Counted from the first letter of the stretch, positions 7,740-14,854 are shown. The stretch: 15,192 bases of DNA from Planctomycetaceae bacterium (GCA_031283825.1 JAITAZ010000638.1:1-15192), one strand, 5' to 3'. The notes: generated by a model not told the origin, from the letters alone. Program-made: numbers and translations.

Positions 7740-8450
7740 ATGAAAAAAATATTTGCATTTACAATCATTACAACGCTATTTTGCGTTGCGAATACTCTTT
7801 CGGCTCAAGAGTCGAAAGACTCCAACGAGTCGGAGATTATTTTAGAAAAAATCAATTACGTTGCCGCAACAACAATTGATTTTCAAAAAGAATTCGACGT
7901 CGGCTTTCCGAGCTTGCTAACGCTTGGCGTCCGCATCGAACAATCGGACAACAACGCCGATCCGGTTAGCTTAGTCGCCGCCGGACTCGAACTGAAAGCC
8001 GCCGAACTCGCCGCCGATAAAACAGTTGATAACTATAAATCAGAAGACGTTCTCAAACGCGGCGTCGAACTCGCCCTAATTCGCGAAGAGATTGCAGAAT
8101 TAAAAGCAATAAAATTCTTGTTGCCCGAACAATCCGAAACACTCGACAAAGCAATTAAAGTCATCGAAGCCGCAAAAGAAGAACAGTCAAGACACTCGCC
8201 GCACGATCACGGACGATGGCAAGATAACCAAAGCTCAAGATACTCAAATCGAATAACTATCAATAACACTCGACACAACGACGCTCACGTTTACATCAAC
8301 GGAAGATACTACGGATATATTCAACCTAAACGCAGCTCCTCGTATTATCCGCATGATTCACGCGGCAACATAGAAATTAGATACAGAGAAAGTAAAAATA
8401 TTTACAGAAAACACGGCGTAAATCTCGGAGGTTATATTAACATTCGATAA
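7740..8450 (+). CDS. Small secreted protein of unknown function, paralogue 2
   Basis: 236 residues, a tandem paralogue of the preceding gene. The signal peptide runs to residue 22 (LSA before Gln). Residues 23-145 match paralogue 1 without gaps (INYVAATTIDFQKEF, FPSLLTLGVRIEQ, DPVSLVAAGLELKAAE, ETLDKAIKVIEAAKEE). A His/Gln-rich linker (SRHSPHDHGRWQDNQ, about 150-165) replaces the short link of paralogue 1. The C-terminal beta-rich part (170-236) has ITINNTRHNDAHVYINGRYYGYI, equivalent to paralogue 1's ITIV...DVVVDGRNKGTI, then a Tyr/Ser/Arg-rich strand region. There is no Shine-Dalgarno before the ATG, unlike paralogue 1. DNA identity is still high in places (GACTCGAACTGAAAGCC against GACTAGAACTGAAAGCC), consistent with duplication within the lineage. 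It is probably periplasmic; function unknown. Confidence 0.82.
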   Translation: MKKIFAFTIITTLFCVANTLSAQESKDSNESEIILEKINYVAATTIDFQKEFDVGFPSLLTLGVRIEQSDNNADPVSLVAAGLELKAAELAADKTVDNYKSEDVLKRGVELALIREEIAELKAIKFLLPEQSETLDKAIKVIEAAKEEQSRHSPHDHGRWQDNQSSRYSNRITINNTRHNDAHVYINGRYYGYIQPKRSSSYYPHDSRGNIEIRYRESKNIYRKHGVNLGGYINIR

Positions 8451-8455
8451 AAAAA

Positions 8456-8557
8456 TTTAATAACTCATGTTATGCACTTACTACCCCAGATCAGGTAGGC
8501 GACCTGATCAATTACCGCCTACTGACGGACAACTACTGCGTAACATGAGTTAATAAA
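8456..8557. mobile_element. 102-bp MITE-like palindromic element without coding capacity
   Basis: The ends 8456-8476 and 8537-8557 are 21-bp inverted repeats with two mismatches, including the perfect TAACTCATGTTA / TAACATGAGTTA. The interior can form two mutually exclusive hairpins: GATCAGGT (8489-8496) with ACCTGATC (8502-8509), or GTAGGCG (8495-8501) with CGCCTAC (8516-8522). Its base composition is more GC-rich than the surroundings. It starts 5 bp after the stop of paralogue 2. The form is that of a non-autonomous insertion-sequence derivative; I cannot name the parent IS from sequence alone. Confidence 0.55.
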
Positions 8558-8576
8558 TCGGAAATTGTAACTATCG

Positions 8577-8721
8577 CAGTTTTTAAAAGGACGTTAGAAA
8601 CATGAGGGATGTTTTAGTTTAAAGCTGATTGAAAAGACTCAAGAACGACGTCTTGAGTTTTTAATTGCTGATTTCAAACAACGACATCCCTAATGTTCCT
8701 AACGTCTCTTAAAAAAAGCTG
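8577..8721 (+). repeat. Long palindromic element, copy B
   Basis: From CAG at 8577 to CTG at 8721 almost the whole 145 bp folds back on itself: the left arm (GGACGTTAGAAACAT, GAGGGATGTT, GTTTAAA) pairs with the right arm (TTTCAAACAACG, ACATCCC, AATGTTCCTAACGTC). An inner stem AGCTGATTGAAAAGACTCAAG caps it with CTTGAGTTTTTAATTGCTGAT as its partner. It is the best-preserved palindrome of the three copies and has the same orientation as copy C. It lies between the second paralogue and the efflux adaptor. Confidence 0.78.
8632..8662. terminator. Terminator-like core hairpin of copy B
   Basis: ACTCAAGA (8637-8644) and TCTTGAGT (8651-8658) form an 8-bp stem with a 6-nt loop, followed by TTTT and preceded by AAAAG. 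This fits a rho-independent terminator on + and a weaker one on -. It would separate the small secreted protein from the efflux genes. Confidence 0.5.
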
Positions 8722-8730
8722 AACTGAATA

Positions 8731-8746
8731 ATTAAAAATTTTTAAT
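8731..8746. promoter_or_regulatory. 16-bp perfect AT palindrome at the adaptor start
   Basis: ATTAAAAATTTTTAAT is a perfect palindrome ending 4 bp before the ATG of the adaptor gene. No Shine-Dalgarno is present there. It may be a DNA-binding site or simply AT-rich leader; in AT-rich DNA such palindromes can arise by chance. Confidence 0.3.
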
Positions 8747-8750
8747 CACA

Positions 8751-10343
8751 ATGAAAACTTCATTATTTATTTTTATTGTAACTTTATCATTAGGAATCGG
8801 CGTTTTTACCGGATGGTCAACAACGTCAATCGAAGCGGTTCAGAGTTTTTTGAACAAGATCGGATTAACCTCGACTTCGGCTCATAACTCAACAATCATC
8901 GGTGAAACGCACTCTCACAACGATACAGAATACGCCGTCATCGCTTTGAGCAAGCAAGCGATTGATAATATCGGCGTTACCGAAGGCACGCTCAAATTAT
9001 CAACTGAAGAATCAAAAACTAAAACGTTTCACGGCATTATTACCGAGATGCCGGGTCGATCAATTATTAAAATATCAACTCGAATTTCCGGCGTAGTACG
9101 CGAAATTCATCATCAAGAAGGCGAAAGAATTTCTCCTCGAAGTAAACTTTTTGATATTGGATTCACTAGCGGCGAACCAATACAAGCTCAAGCCGAATAT
9201 TTTTCATTACTTCAAAAAAGAAAAACAAATCTGGAATGGATAAAAATATATCAAAAAATGAACCAAGACGTCAAAGACATCGACTTCGCCACAAAACGAC
9301 AATATGACAATAAACAAAGCGAACTCAACGCTCTCATAATCGCCCAAAAAGCAACCTTGCGATTTCTCGGTTTTTCCGAAGATGATATTAAAAAATTAGA
9401 CGATAATTGCTCAAAACTTTTGGAAAAAATCAACAACGAAAACATGGAAATCAAACCTGATGAATTACGCAAAGAAACACTACTCGACCGCATAACAATT
9501 CGTATGCCCAACGTTACAGACTCCGGTTTTAACTACACAAGAACTAATTTTAACAACACCGCTATATTAGTCGTAGATTATCTTAATGTCGAAAAAGGAC
9601 AACAAGTCAACGCCGGAGATAATCTTTGCAATATCTCCAACTATTCAAAATTATTCGCCGAAGGATGGGCTTACGCAATTGACGAATATCAACTCGTTAA
9701 AACATATCAAGAACATAGACCGGTAACAATACGAATAGAAGGAATAGAAGAAACAATCCATAATCCGCTGATTTCTGAAATTAAACTTTTAGATAATAGA
9801 GTCGATCCTGAAAATCGTATATTTCGTTTTCACGCCGAAATCGAAAATTCCGAAATCAAAAATAAAACCAATTCAACCAACTCCTCCGCAGTAACGCAAA
9901 ATTTATCTGCCGAAACAATCGACGCCGACAACCAGAATCCTGTTTTCTACCACTGGAAATTCAAACCCGGACAACGTTGCATAATTGAAGTCGAAGAAGA
10001 GAAATTTAACAATTGTTACTTTGTTCGTAACTCCGCCATCGCACAAGAAGGACATGAATATTTCATCTTTGTACAAGACGGAGAGTCAATCTGGAGTAAA
10101 GACGGAACACAACAATTAACAGATATTGAATCACAAAATAATAACGGCGAATTCCAAAAACGAATCCGATGGAAAAGACAACCCGTTAAAATCCTGTTCC
10201 AAAACGAAGTTGGTTTTGCCTTTGCACAATCAACAGATTTATACGGCGCAATAATTGCCATGACCGGCGCCGCACAACTCAACGACGCACTCAACGCCGG
10301 AAACGGAAAACTACAATCTTCGTGTAACTGCGGCAATCATTAA
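8751..10343 (+). CDS. RND efflux periplasmic adaptor (HlyD/CusB-type membrane fusion protein)
   Basis: 530 residues. An N-terminal signal or anchor segment covers residues 1-22 (SLFIFIVTLSLGIGVFTGW). HSH at 54-56 may bind metal. The first half of the barrel-sandwich (lipoyl) domain is at about 102-136 (GRSIIKISTRISGVVREIHHQEGE). A helical hairpin occupies about 143-215. The second lipoyl half is at about 273-310 (LNVEKGQQVNAGDNLCNISNYSKLFAEGWAYAIDE), followed by beta-barrel and membrane-proximal domains. It is longer than typical adaptors (about 400) because of an insert near 370-400 (NKTNSTNSSAVTQN) and an extended tail. The tail ends CNCGNH, another potential metal ligand set. It should bridge the RND pump encoded next to an outer-membrane channel not present here. 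ATG without Shine-Dalgarno. Family call firm; substrate not readable. Confidence 0.87.
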   Translation: MKTSLFIFIVTLSLGIGVFTGWSTTSIEAVQSFLNKIGLTSTSAHNSTIIGETHSHNDTEYAVIALSKQAIDNIGVTEGTLKLSTEESKTKTFHGIITEMPGRSIIKISTRISGVVREIHHQEGERISPRSKLFDIGFTSGEPIQAQAEYFSLLQKRKTNLEWIKIYQKMNQDVKDIDFATKRQYDNKQSELNALIIAQKATLRFLGFSEDDIKKLDDNCSKLLEKINNENMEIKPDELRKETLLDRITIRMPNVTDSGFNYTRTNFNNTAILVVDYLNVEKGQQVNAGDNLCNISNYSKLFAEGWAYAIDEYQLVKTYQEHRPVTIRIEGIEETIHNPLISEIKLLDNRVDPENRIFRFHAEIENSEIKNKTNSTNSSAVTQNLSAETIDADNQNPVFYHWKFKPGQRCIIEVEEEKFNNCYFVRNSAIAQEGHEYFIFVQDGESIWSKDGTQQLTDIESQNNNGEFQKRIRWKRQPVKILFQNEVGFAFAQSTDLYGAIIAMTGAAQLNDALNAGNGKLQSSCNCGNH

Positions 10344-10374
10344 CAAACAACGCAATCAATAAAATAAGTCTGTA

Positions 10375-10387
10375 GATAATCATTATC
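10375..10387. promoter_or_regulatory. Fur-box-like palindrome upstream of the RND gene
   Basis: GATAAT-C-ATTATC is a perfect 6-1-6 inverted repeat and identical to the last 13 bases of the classical 19-bp Fur consensus built from GATAAT hexamers. It lies 31 bp after the adaptor stop and about 175 bp before the RND start. A Fur-family repressor (Fur, Zur, Mur or similar) is a reasonable candidate, but the third hexamer is missing and planctomycete Fur sites are not known to me. Confidence 0.4.
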
Positions 10388-10422
10388 GCAAAAAAATAAA
10401 ATAAATTTCCTCGCCTTTTTAA

Positions 10423-10545
10423 ACAGTGTTCGTATTTAAAATTTCGGTTAAGCGTTGCCGGCTTACCTATTGGAAAGTCGGCTTTTGAATGAATGACTTT
10501 TGAATGAATTTCTTTTGAATCGCCGAAATTCATAATACGATCTGT
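10423..10545 (+). repeat. Structured hairpin element upstream of the RND gene, copy 2 of 2
   Basis: Nested pairs are ACAG (10423-10426) with CTGT (10542-10545), TCGTATT (10430-10436) with AATACGA (10534-10540), AATTTCGG (10440-10447) with CCGAAATT (10523-10530), and GCCGGC (10457-10462) with GTCGGC (10477-10482, one G-U pair); the apical loop begins TTACCTA. The 3' arm region holds a 15-bp tandem repeat of the CTTTTGAATGAAT type (10482-10520) absent from copy 1 at 6574-6658. It ends 17 bp before the RND start codon, so a transcript would carry it in its leader. Confidence 0.62.
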
Positions 10546-10562
10546 AACAATGAAATCACGAC

Positions 10563-13500
10563 ATGCTTAATAAAATTATTTATTATTCGCTTCATCATCG
10601 TTTAATTATTTTTGCCGCAGCGGTATTGCTGACAATTTATGGTATTCGCGAAATATCTCAATTGCCTCAAGACGTGTTGCCCGATCTCAATCGTCCTCGC
10701 GTAACAGTGATGACGGAATGTCCGGGTTACGCGACAGAAGAAGTAGAAGTCCGAGTAACCAATCCGCTAGAAACGGCAATCAACGGCTCAAATGGAATTA
10801 TCTCATTACGAAGCAATTCTACAGCTGGTTTGTCAATCGTTACAATCGAATTCGACTGGGACACCGACGTATTCAAAGCGCGTCAGACAATTTCCGAACG
10901 ATTACAACTCGCTAAAGACCGATTGCCCGAAAATATTCTACCGCAATTAACGCCTATCTCATCTGTGATGGGACAAATTGCAATATTAGCAGTCTGGAGC
11001 GATAACGCAAATGACAAAAATACCGCCAACCCCCAAACGCTCAACCAAATGGAACTTCGGACAATCGCCGACTGGATGATTCGTCCGCAATTATTAGCGA
11101 TTCCGGGCATAGCCGAAGTCTATACGTTAGGCGGCGATCTTAAACAATATCAGGTTGTCGTCAGGATGGAAGATTTACAAAGATACGACGTGAAACTCTC
11201 CGATATAGAAAACGCATTACGCGAAAGTAATCAAAACGTAACCGGCGGTTATTTTACAAGCGGCTCGCGACAACATCTCATTCGAGCAATAGGACGAATA
11301 CAATTCTTAAGCGATATTGAAAATATTGTCGTCAAAACCGATATTGAGCCGCCGTTGCGTCTGTCTCATGTCGCAAAAGTCGAAGAGAAACCGGCAGTGA
11401 AGGTCGGCGGTTCTTTTGTGTCTTATAAATTTAATGATAAAGTATCGGCACAAAAAGCGGTTTTGTTGACTATCGAAAAACAACCGGCTTACGATACTCG
11501 TCTTTTAACTCAATCTATCGAAGATAAACGCCGAGCTATTGAACAAGAATTAGTTCAAAAATATCCCGATTTTCATTTTGAATGTTTTTATACTCAAGCG
11601 ACGTTTATTGAACTTGCCGTGAAGAATGTTAAAGAAGCGTTAGTATTCGGCGGAATACTTGTCGTAATTGTTATGATTCCATTTTTAATGAATTTCCGTA
11701 TTGTTACAATTTCATTAACGGCTATTCCGCTTTCGTTGCTTATTACTGGTCTTATTTTTGCTTGTTTCGGTTACACAATCAACACAATGACACTCGGAGG
11801 AATTGCAGTTGCTATCGGCGAATTAGTTGACGATTCTATTGTCGATATTGAAAATATTTTTCGACGGCTTCGAGAAAACGAGCGACTAGATAATCCGCGT
11901 AATACGTTGGCGGTTATCTTTGACGCGAGTTGTGAAATCCGTAATTCAATTGTTGTCGGGACAATTATTGTTGTGCTTGTATTATTTCCTTTGTTTTATC
12001 TTAACGGACTTGAAGGACGAGTTTTTTTGCCGTTAGGAATTGCGTATATCGTTTCAATTTTATCTTCGCTTGTTATTTCGTTGACATGGACGCCGCTACT
12101 TGCTTCTAAATTTTTTTATTCTTCTTACATTAAAAAAATTCAAGATAAAAACTTTTGCGTTCTTGCTTGCGTTCAGCGTCTTGCGGAATGTTGCATTAGT
12201 TTTAGTTTACGTTTTCCCAAGATAGTTTTTTGCGTTTCGCTTATATTGACTTTTGCATTCGGTATAATATTTTTCTTTTTTTTGAAACGTGAATTTTTAC
12301 CGCCTTTTAACGATGGAGCAATTCAAGTCAACATAGATTTAATGCCGGGTGTCTCTTTAGAAACGAGTCAAGAGTTAGCGGAGAAACTCTGCCGACAAAT
12401 TCAGGACGTTGGAGGAATAAAATCTGTAGCCGCACGTATCGGACGCGCCGAACGCGACGAACACGCCGTCCCCGTAAGCGCAATTGAAATTATCTGCGCT
12501 GTCGATGATACGATCAAACGTCCATTGGGCAAAGTCGCGCGGCGTAATAGCGGCGAATCAACTATAATCAATGATATACTTCAGATAATAAGTCCTGATA
12601 ATATTCCCGGTACATTAGCCAATCCGGATCAGCCGCTGCAACATCTTATCAATCATTTGCAAGGCGGAACAAACGCGAAAATTGCTATAAAAATAAGAGG
12701 CAAACGAGGCGCTGATATGAATACTCTCAACAATGCGGCGGCGCAAATCAAGTCTTCAATTCAGCAAGAAATCTCCAATGCCAACGCCGGAAAAATTGAC
12801 CCGAATCCGAATCGTATTCCTCAAATTCGTTTTACATTAGACAGAGAACAACTCGCTCGTTATGGTCTTGCGCCTTTTCAAGTCAACCAAACAATTGAAA
12901 CGGCGTTAAACGGAAAAATCGTTACAGAAATTATCGACGCCGAACAACGATGTTTCAACGTTTTACTACGTTTAGACGACGGATTAAAAAAAGATATTAA
13001 CCTTCTATCTGAAATTCCGCTCACGTTACCCAAAGGCGGAATAGTCCCAGTTCGCGCCGTTGCAAACATTACCGCAAAAGCAACAGGACCGATGCAAATT
13101 GATCACGAAGCCGGATTTCGGCAGACAACTGTTTTGGTTAATCCCGTTAATCGCGGAAGCGTTGACGTCGGCAATGAAATTGAACAAAAAATCTTATCGA
13201 AACTTCAAAAAAATAAAGATTACGACGTCATCTGCGACGGCGTTTTCAAAAACGAAAAAGAAGCGTTCAAAACAATGAGCGTTTTATTTGTTATTTCGTT
13301 GTTTATTATTTTCGTTTTGCTTTACGCGATGTTTAATTCGGTATCAATTACGTTACAAATAATGTATGCGTTGCCGTTAGCGTTAGTCGGCGGAATTGCG
13401 GCGTTGCTTATTACCGGACAAGAACGTTCCGTGCCTTGTTATATCGGGTTAATTTGCGTTTGCGGTATCGCCGCCCGCAACGGAATTTTACTTATCGATC

Positions 13501-13811
13501 ACTACAGACAACTAGTAAAAAACGGAGAAGAAACATTTTCAAAACAAATGATTATCCGCGCCGGAAAAGATAGAACCGCACCAGTTTTAATGACAGCTTT
13601 AACCTCCGGCATCGGATTGACGCCTTTGATAATACGAGGTCCCGATGTTGCGGGTCAAGAATTACTTTATCCGATAGCTACCGCAATTGTCGGAGGACTA
13701 ATCACTTCAACAACAATGGAATTTTTCGTCAGACCCGCTATTTTCTGGCTTTACGGAGAACAAGCAATAAAAAAAAGTAACCGTTCACAGCTTTTAAATT
13801 CCACTGAATAG
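10563..13811 (+). CDS. RND heavy-metal-type efflux permease (CusA/CzcA-like)
   Basis: 1082 residues, normal for the family. TM1 (14-30) is followed by the hallmark LPQDVLPDLNRPRVTVMTECPGYATEEVE. The TM2-TM6 block runs from about 355 to 515, the second porter and docking half follows TM7 (about 553-573), and the TM8-TM12 block starts near 905. TM4 carries VDDSIVDIEN: Asp423 and Asp424 match the AcrB proton-relay pair and Glu430 the heavy-metal-type Glu, while the Asp of the CzcA LDFG motif is Ala417. TM10 has AARNGILLIDHY, with Arg where AcrB has Lys940. By eye the three pore methionines of CusA are not conserved, so Cu(I)/Ag(I) is not indicated. It pairs with the adaptor upstream. No Shine-Dalgarno; a hairpin element and a Fur-like palindrome lie in the 219-bp gap before it. 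Confidence 0.9.
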   Translation: MLNKIIYYSLHHRLIIFAAAVLLTIYGIREISQLPQDVLPDLNRPRVTVMTECPGYATEEVEVRVTNPLETAINGSNGIISLRSNSTAGLSIVTIEFDWDTDVFKARQTISERLQLAKDRLPENILPQLTPISSVMGQIAILAVWSDNANDKNTANPQTLNQMELRTIADWMIRPQLLAIPGIAEVYTLGGDLKQYQVVVRMEDLQRYDVKLSDIENALRESNQNVTGGYFTSGSRQHLIRAIGRIQFLSDIENIVVKTDIEPPLRLSHVAKVEEKPAVKVGGSFVSYKFNDKVSAQKAVLLTIEKQPAYDTRLLTQSIEDKRRAIEQELVQKYPDFHFECFYTQATFIELAVKNVKEALVFGGILVVIVMIPFLMNFRIVTISLTAIPLSLLITGLIFACFGYTINTMTLGGIAVAIGELVDDSIVDIENIFRRLRENERLDNPRNTLAVIFDASCEIRNSIVVGTIIVVLVLFPLFYLNGLEGRVFLPLGIAYIVSILSSLVISLTWTPLLASKFFYSSYIKKIQDKNFCVLACVQRLAECCISFSLRFPKIVFCVSLILTFAFGIIFFFFLKREFLPPFNDGAIQVNIDLMPGVSLETSQELAEKLCRQIQDVGGIKSVAARIGRAERDEHAVPVSAIEIICAVDDTIKRPLGKVARRNSGESTIINDILQIISPDNIPGTLANPDQPLQHLINHLQGGTNAKIAIKIRGKRGADMNTLNNAAAQIKSSIQQEISNANAGKIDPNPNRIPQIRFTLDREQLARYGLAPFQVNQTIETALNGKIVTEIIDAEQRCFNVLLRLDDGLKKDINLLSEIPLTLPKGGIVPVRAVANITAKATGPMQIDHEAGFRQTTVLVNPVNRGSVDVGNEIEQKILSKLQKNKDYDVICDGVFKNEKEAFKTMSVLFVISLFIIFVLLYAMFNSVSITLQIMYALPLALVGGIAALLITGQERSVPCYIGLICVCGIAARNGILLIDHYRQLVKNGEETFSKQMIIRAGKDRTAPVLMTALTSGIGLTPLIIRGPDVAGQELLYPIATAIVGGLITSTTMEFFVRPAIFWLYGEQAIKKSNRSQLLNSTE

Positions 13812-13952
13812 TTACTCGAAAAAAATCATCTAGCGCTGAATCCGCAAAATAAACCAATTCACGTTACCGCTCGCGAAATGAATTACGACGACATAAAGGC
13901 ATAAAAAGGTAAAGCCGAACAAATCGTCAAAAACTCAATCGCGAAAAATTAA
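13812..13952 (+). pseudogene. Decayed in-frame coding remnant after the RND stop codon
   Basis: Reading on in the same frame past the TAG stop (13809-13811) gives 30 sense codons (LLEKNHLALNPQ, then IHVTAREMNYDDIKA), one TAA at 13902-13904, then KGKAEQIVKNSIAKN and TAA at 13950-13952. The residue make-up is protein-like and charged, as in the coding regions, and unlike the adjacent spacer. It could be a former C-terminal extension of the pump or the stump of a deleted gene. I do not recognise the family. Confidence 0.4.
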
Positions 13953-13987
13953 ACCTTTAACAAACCTTTAACTGAAAGGAAAAAAAA

Positions 13988-14578
13988 ATGAAAACTTCAA
14001 TTTTGAACATTACTGTTTTTTGCATCGCGTTAGTATGCTTAAACGGTTGTTCGCACGAGGACAATCACTCGCATGATCAGGGGTCGGATTCGACTCGTCT
14101 TCCTGCCGTTACTAACAATCATTCCGAACACAGCCACGAAATTGGTAGGCACGGAGGAAGATTAGCTGTCATGGGCGGTCATAACTATCATGCAGAAACT
14201 ATGATCGTTAATACAGAAACCGGTGAAATCGTTATAGAAATCACCGGAAAAGACTCAAAAACGTCAACAAATATCAACGCAAATGAATTAACGTTGATAC
14301 AATCCGTTAATGGTCAACCCAAAACATTCATTTTCAATCGAGAAAATAAAGAACGCGAAAAAGATTTTATTACCTTTTCATTATCTGATATTGAATTGGC
14401 AAAAACTATTCAAGCCGGTAATTGGGAAGATAACATAACTTTATCGTTGACCATCGAAGGCGTCGGAAACAGAGGTAATCTGTTCAAAGGAAAAATAAAC
14501 AACAAACAAGACCACCATGATCACGATCACGACCATCACGACCACGATCATCACGATCACGACCATCACGCACATTGA
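13988..14578 (+). CDS. His-rich metal-binding lipoprotein of the efflux locus
   Basis: 196 residues. A lipoprotein signal with lipobox LNGC (Cys21) directs it to a membrane. Mature N-terminus: two short His clusters (HEDNHSHD at 23-30, HSEHSHE around 45-51) and then the motif HGGRLAVMGGHNYHAE. The core (about 70-165) is beta-rich (TGEIVIEITGK, ANELTLIQSVNGQ). The last 22 residues contain 13 His and 8 Asp in a DHH/DH pattern, encoded by GAYCAY repeats at 14510-14575. I recall proteins with the same HGG...YHAE core beside RND pumps in planctomycetes. Likely role: periplasmic binding or buffering of divalent metal (Zn, Ni, Co or Cu) for the pump. The start is backed by AAAGGA at 13975-13980. It lies 176 bp after the RND gene. 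Confidence 0.85.
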   Translation: MKTSILNITVFCIALVCLNGCSHEDNHSHDQGSDSTRLPAVTNNHSEHSHEIGRHGGRLAVMGGHNYHAETMIVNTETGEIVIEITGKDSKTSTNINANELTLIQSVNGQPKTFIFNRENKEREKDFITFSLSDIELAKTIQAGNWEDNITLSLTIEGVGNRGNLFKGKINNKQDHHDHDHDHHDHDHHDHDHHAH

Positions 14579-14622
14579 GAAATTGTAATGTTTCAGTGGA
14601 AAAATTTGGTAACTAGCCGTTG

Positions 14623-14772
14623 TTTTTTAAGGGACAGAAGGGACATTAAGGACGATAGAGACAGAAGGGGGGACGTTTTTGTTTAAATCTAATTGAAAAG
14701 ACTCAAGAACGATATTTTTGAGTCTTTAATTTCTGATTTCAAACAACGGCGTCCCTAATGTCCCTTAAAAAA
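14623..14772 (+). repeat. Long palindromic element, copy C
   Basis: The outer arms TTTTTTAAGGGAC (14623-14635) and GTCCCTTAAAAAA (14760-14772) match exactly. The left arm is about 30 nt longer than the right because it holds extra degenerate AGGGACA-type repeats (GGGACAGAAGGGACATTAAG and onward), and so is bulged. The internal sequence GAAAAGACTCAAGAACGA and TGATTTCAAACAACG is nearly identical to copy B and in the same orientation. It sits after the lipoprotein gene. Confidence 0.75.
14697..14727. terminator. Terminator-like core hairpin of copy C
   Basis: AAAGACTCAA (14697-14706) and TTGAGTCTTT (14718-14727) give a perfect 10-bp stem with an 11-nt loop, the same stem as in copy A. It would close the efflux transcription unit downstream of the His-rich lipoprotein. 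Confidence 0.5.
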
Positions 14773-14786
14773 TTATGACTAACCGT

Positions 14787-14854
14787 CCGTTGGTATTGCG
14801 TTATTTAAGCGTGGGAATTTTTTATTTTGGATTGTTACAACACAAAACCAACGG
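14787..14854. repeat. CCGTTGGT inverted repeat between two larger elements
   Basis: CCGTTGGT (14787-14794) and ACCAACGG (14847-14854) are perfect inverted repeats over a 52-nt spacer that contains GTTACAA (14834-14840), itself opposed by TTGTAAC at 14890-14896. CAACGGCT (14849-14856) could instead pair with AGCCGTTG just left of copy C. No gene is present. Confidence 0.4.

Noticed and set aside
8456..8557. Intact insertion sequence
   Set aside because: Only about 100 bp with no transposase frame; at most a non-autonomous derivative.
10550..10570. Six-codon ORF overlapping the RND start codon
   Set aside because: Could couple translation, but it lacks a Shine-Dalgarno and such short ORFs arise easily by chance.
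13809..13904. TAG/TAA after the RND gene read as recoded sense codons
   Set aside because: Two different stop codons interrupt the frame and other genes here end normally with TAA or TGA, so decay is simpler than stop-codon reassignment.
7474..14772. CRISPR array
   Set aside because: The repeats are three distant palindromes with genes between them, not regular short repeats with unique spacers.
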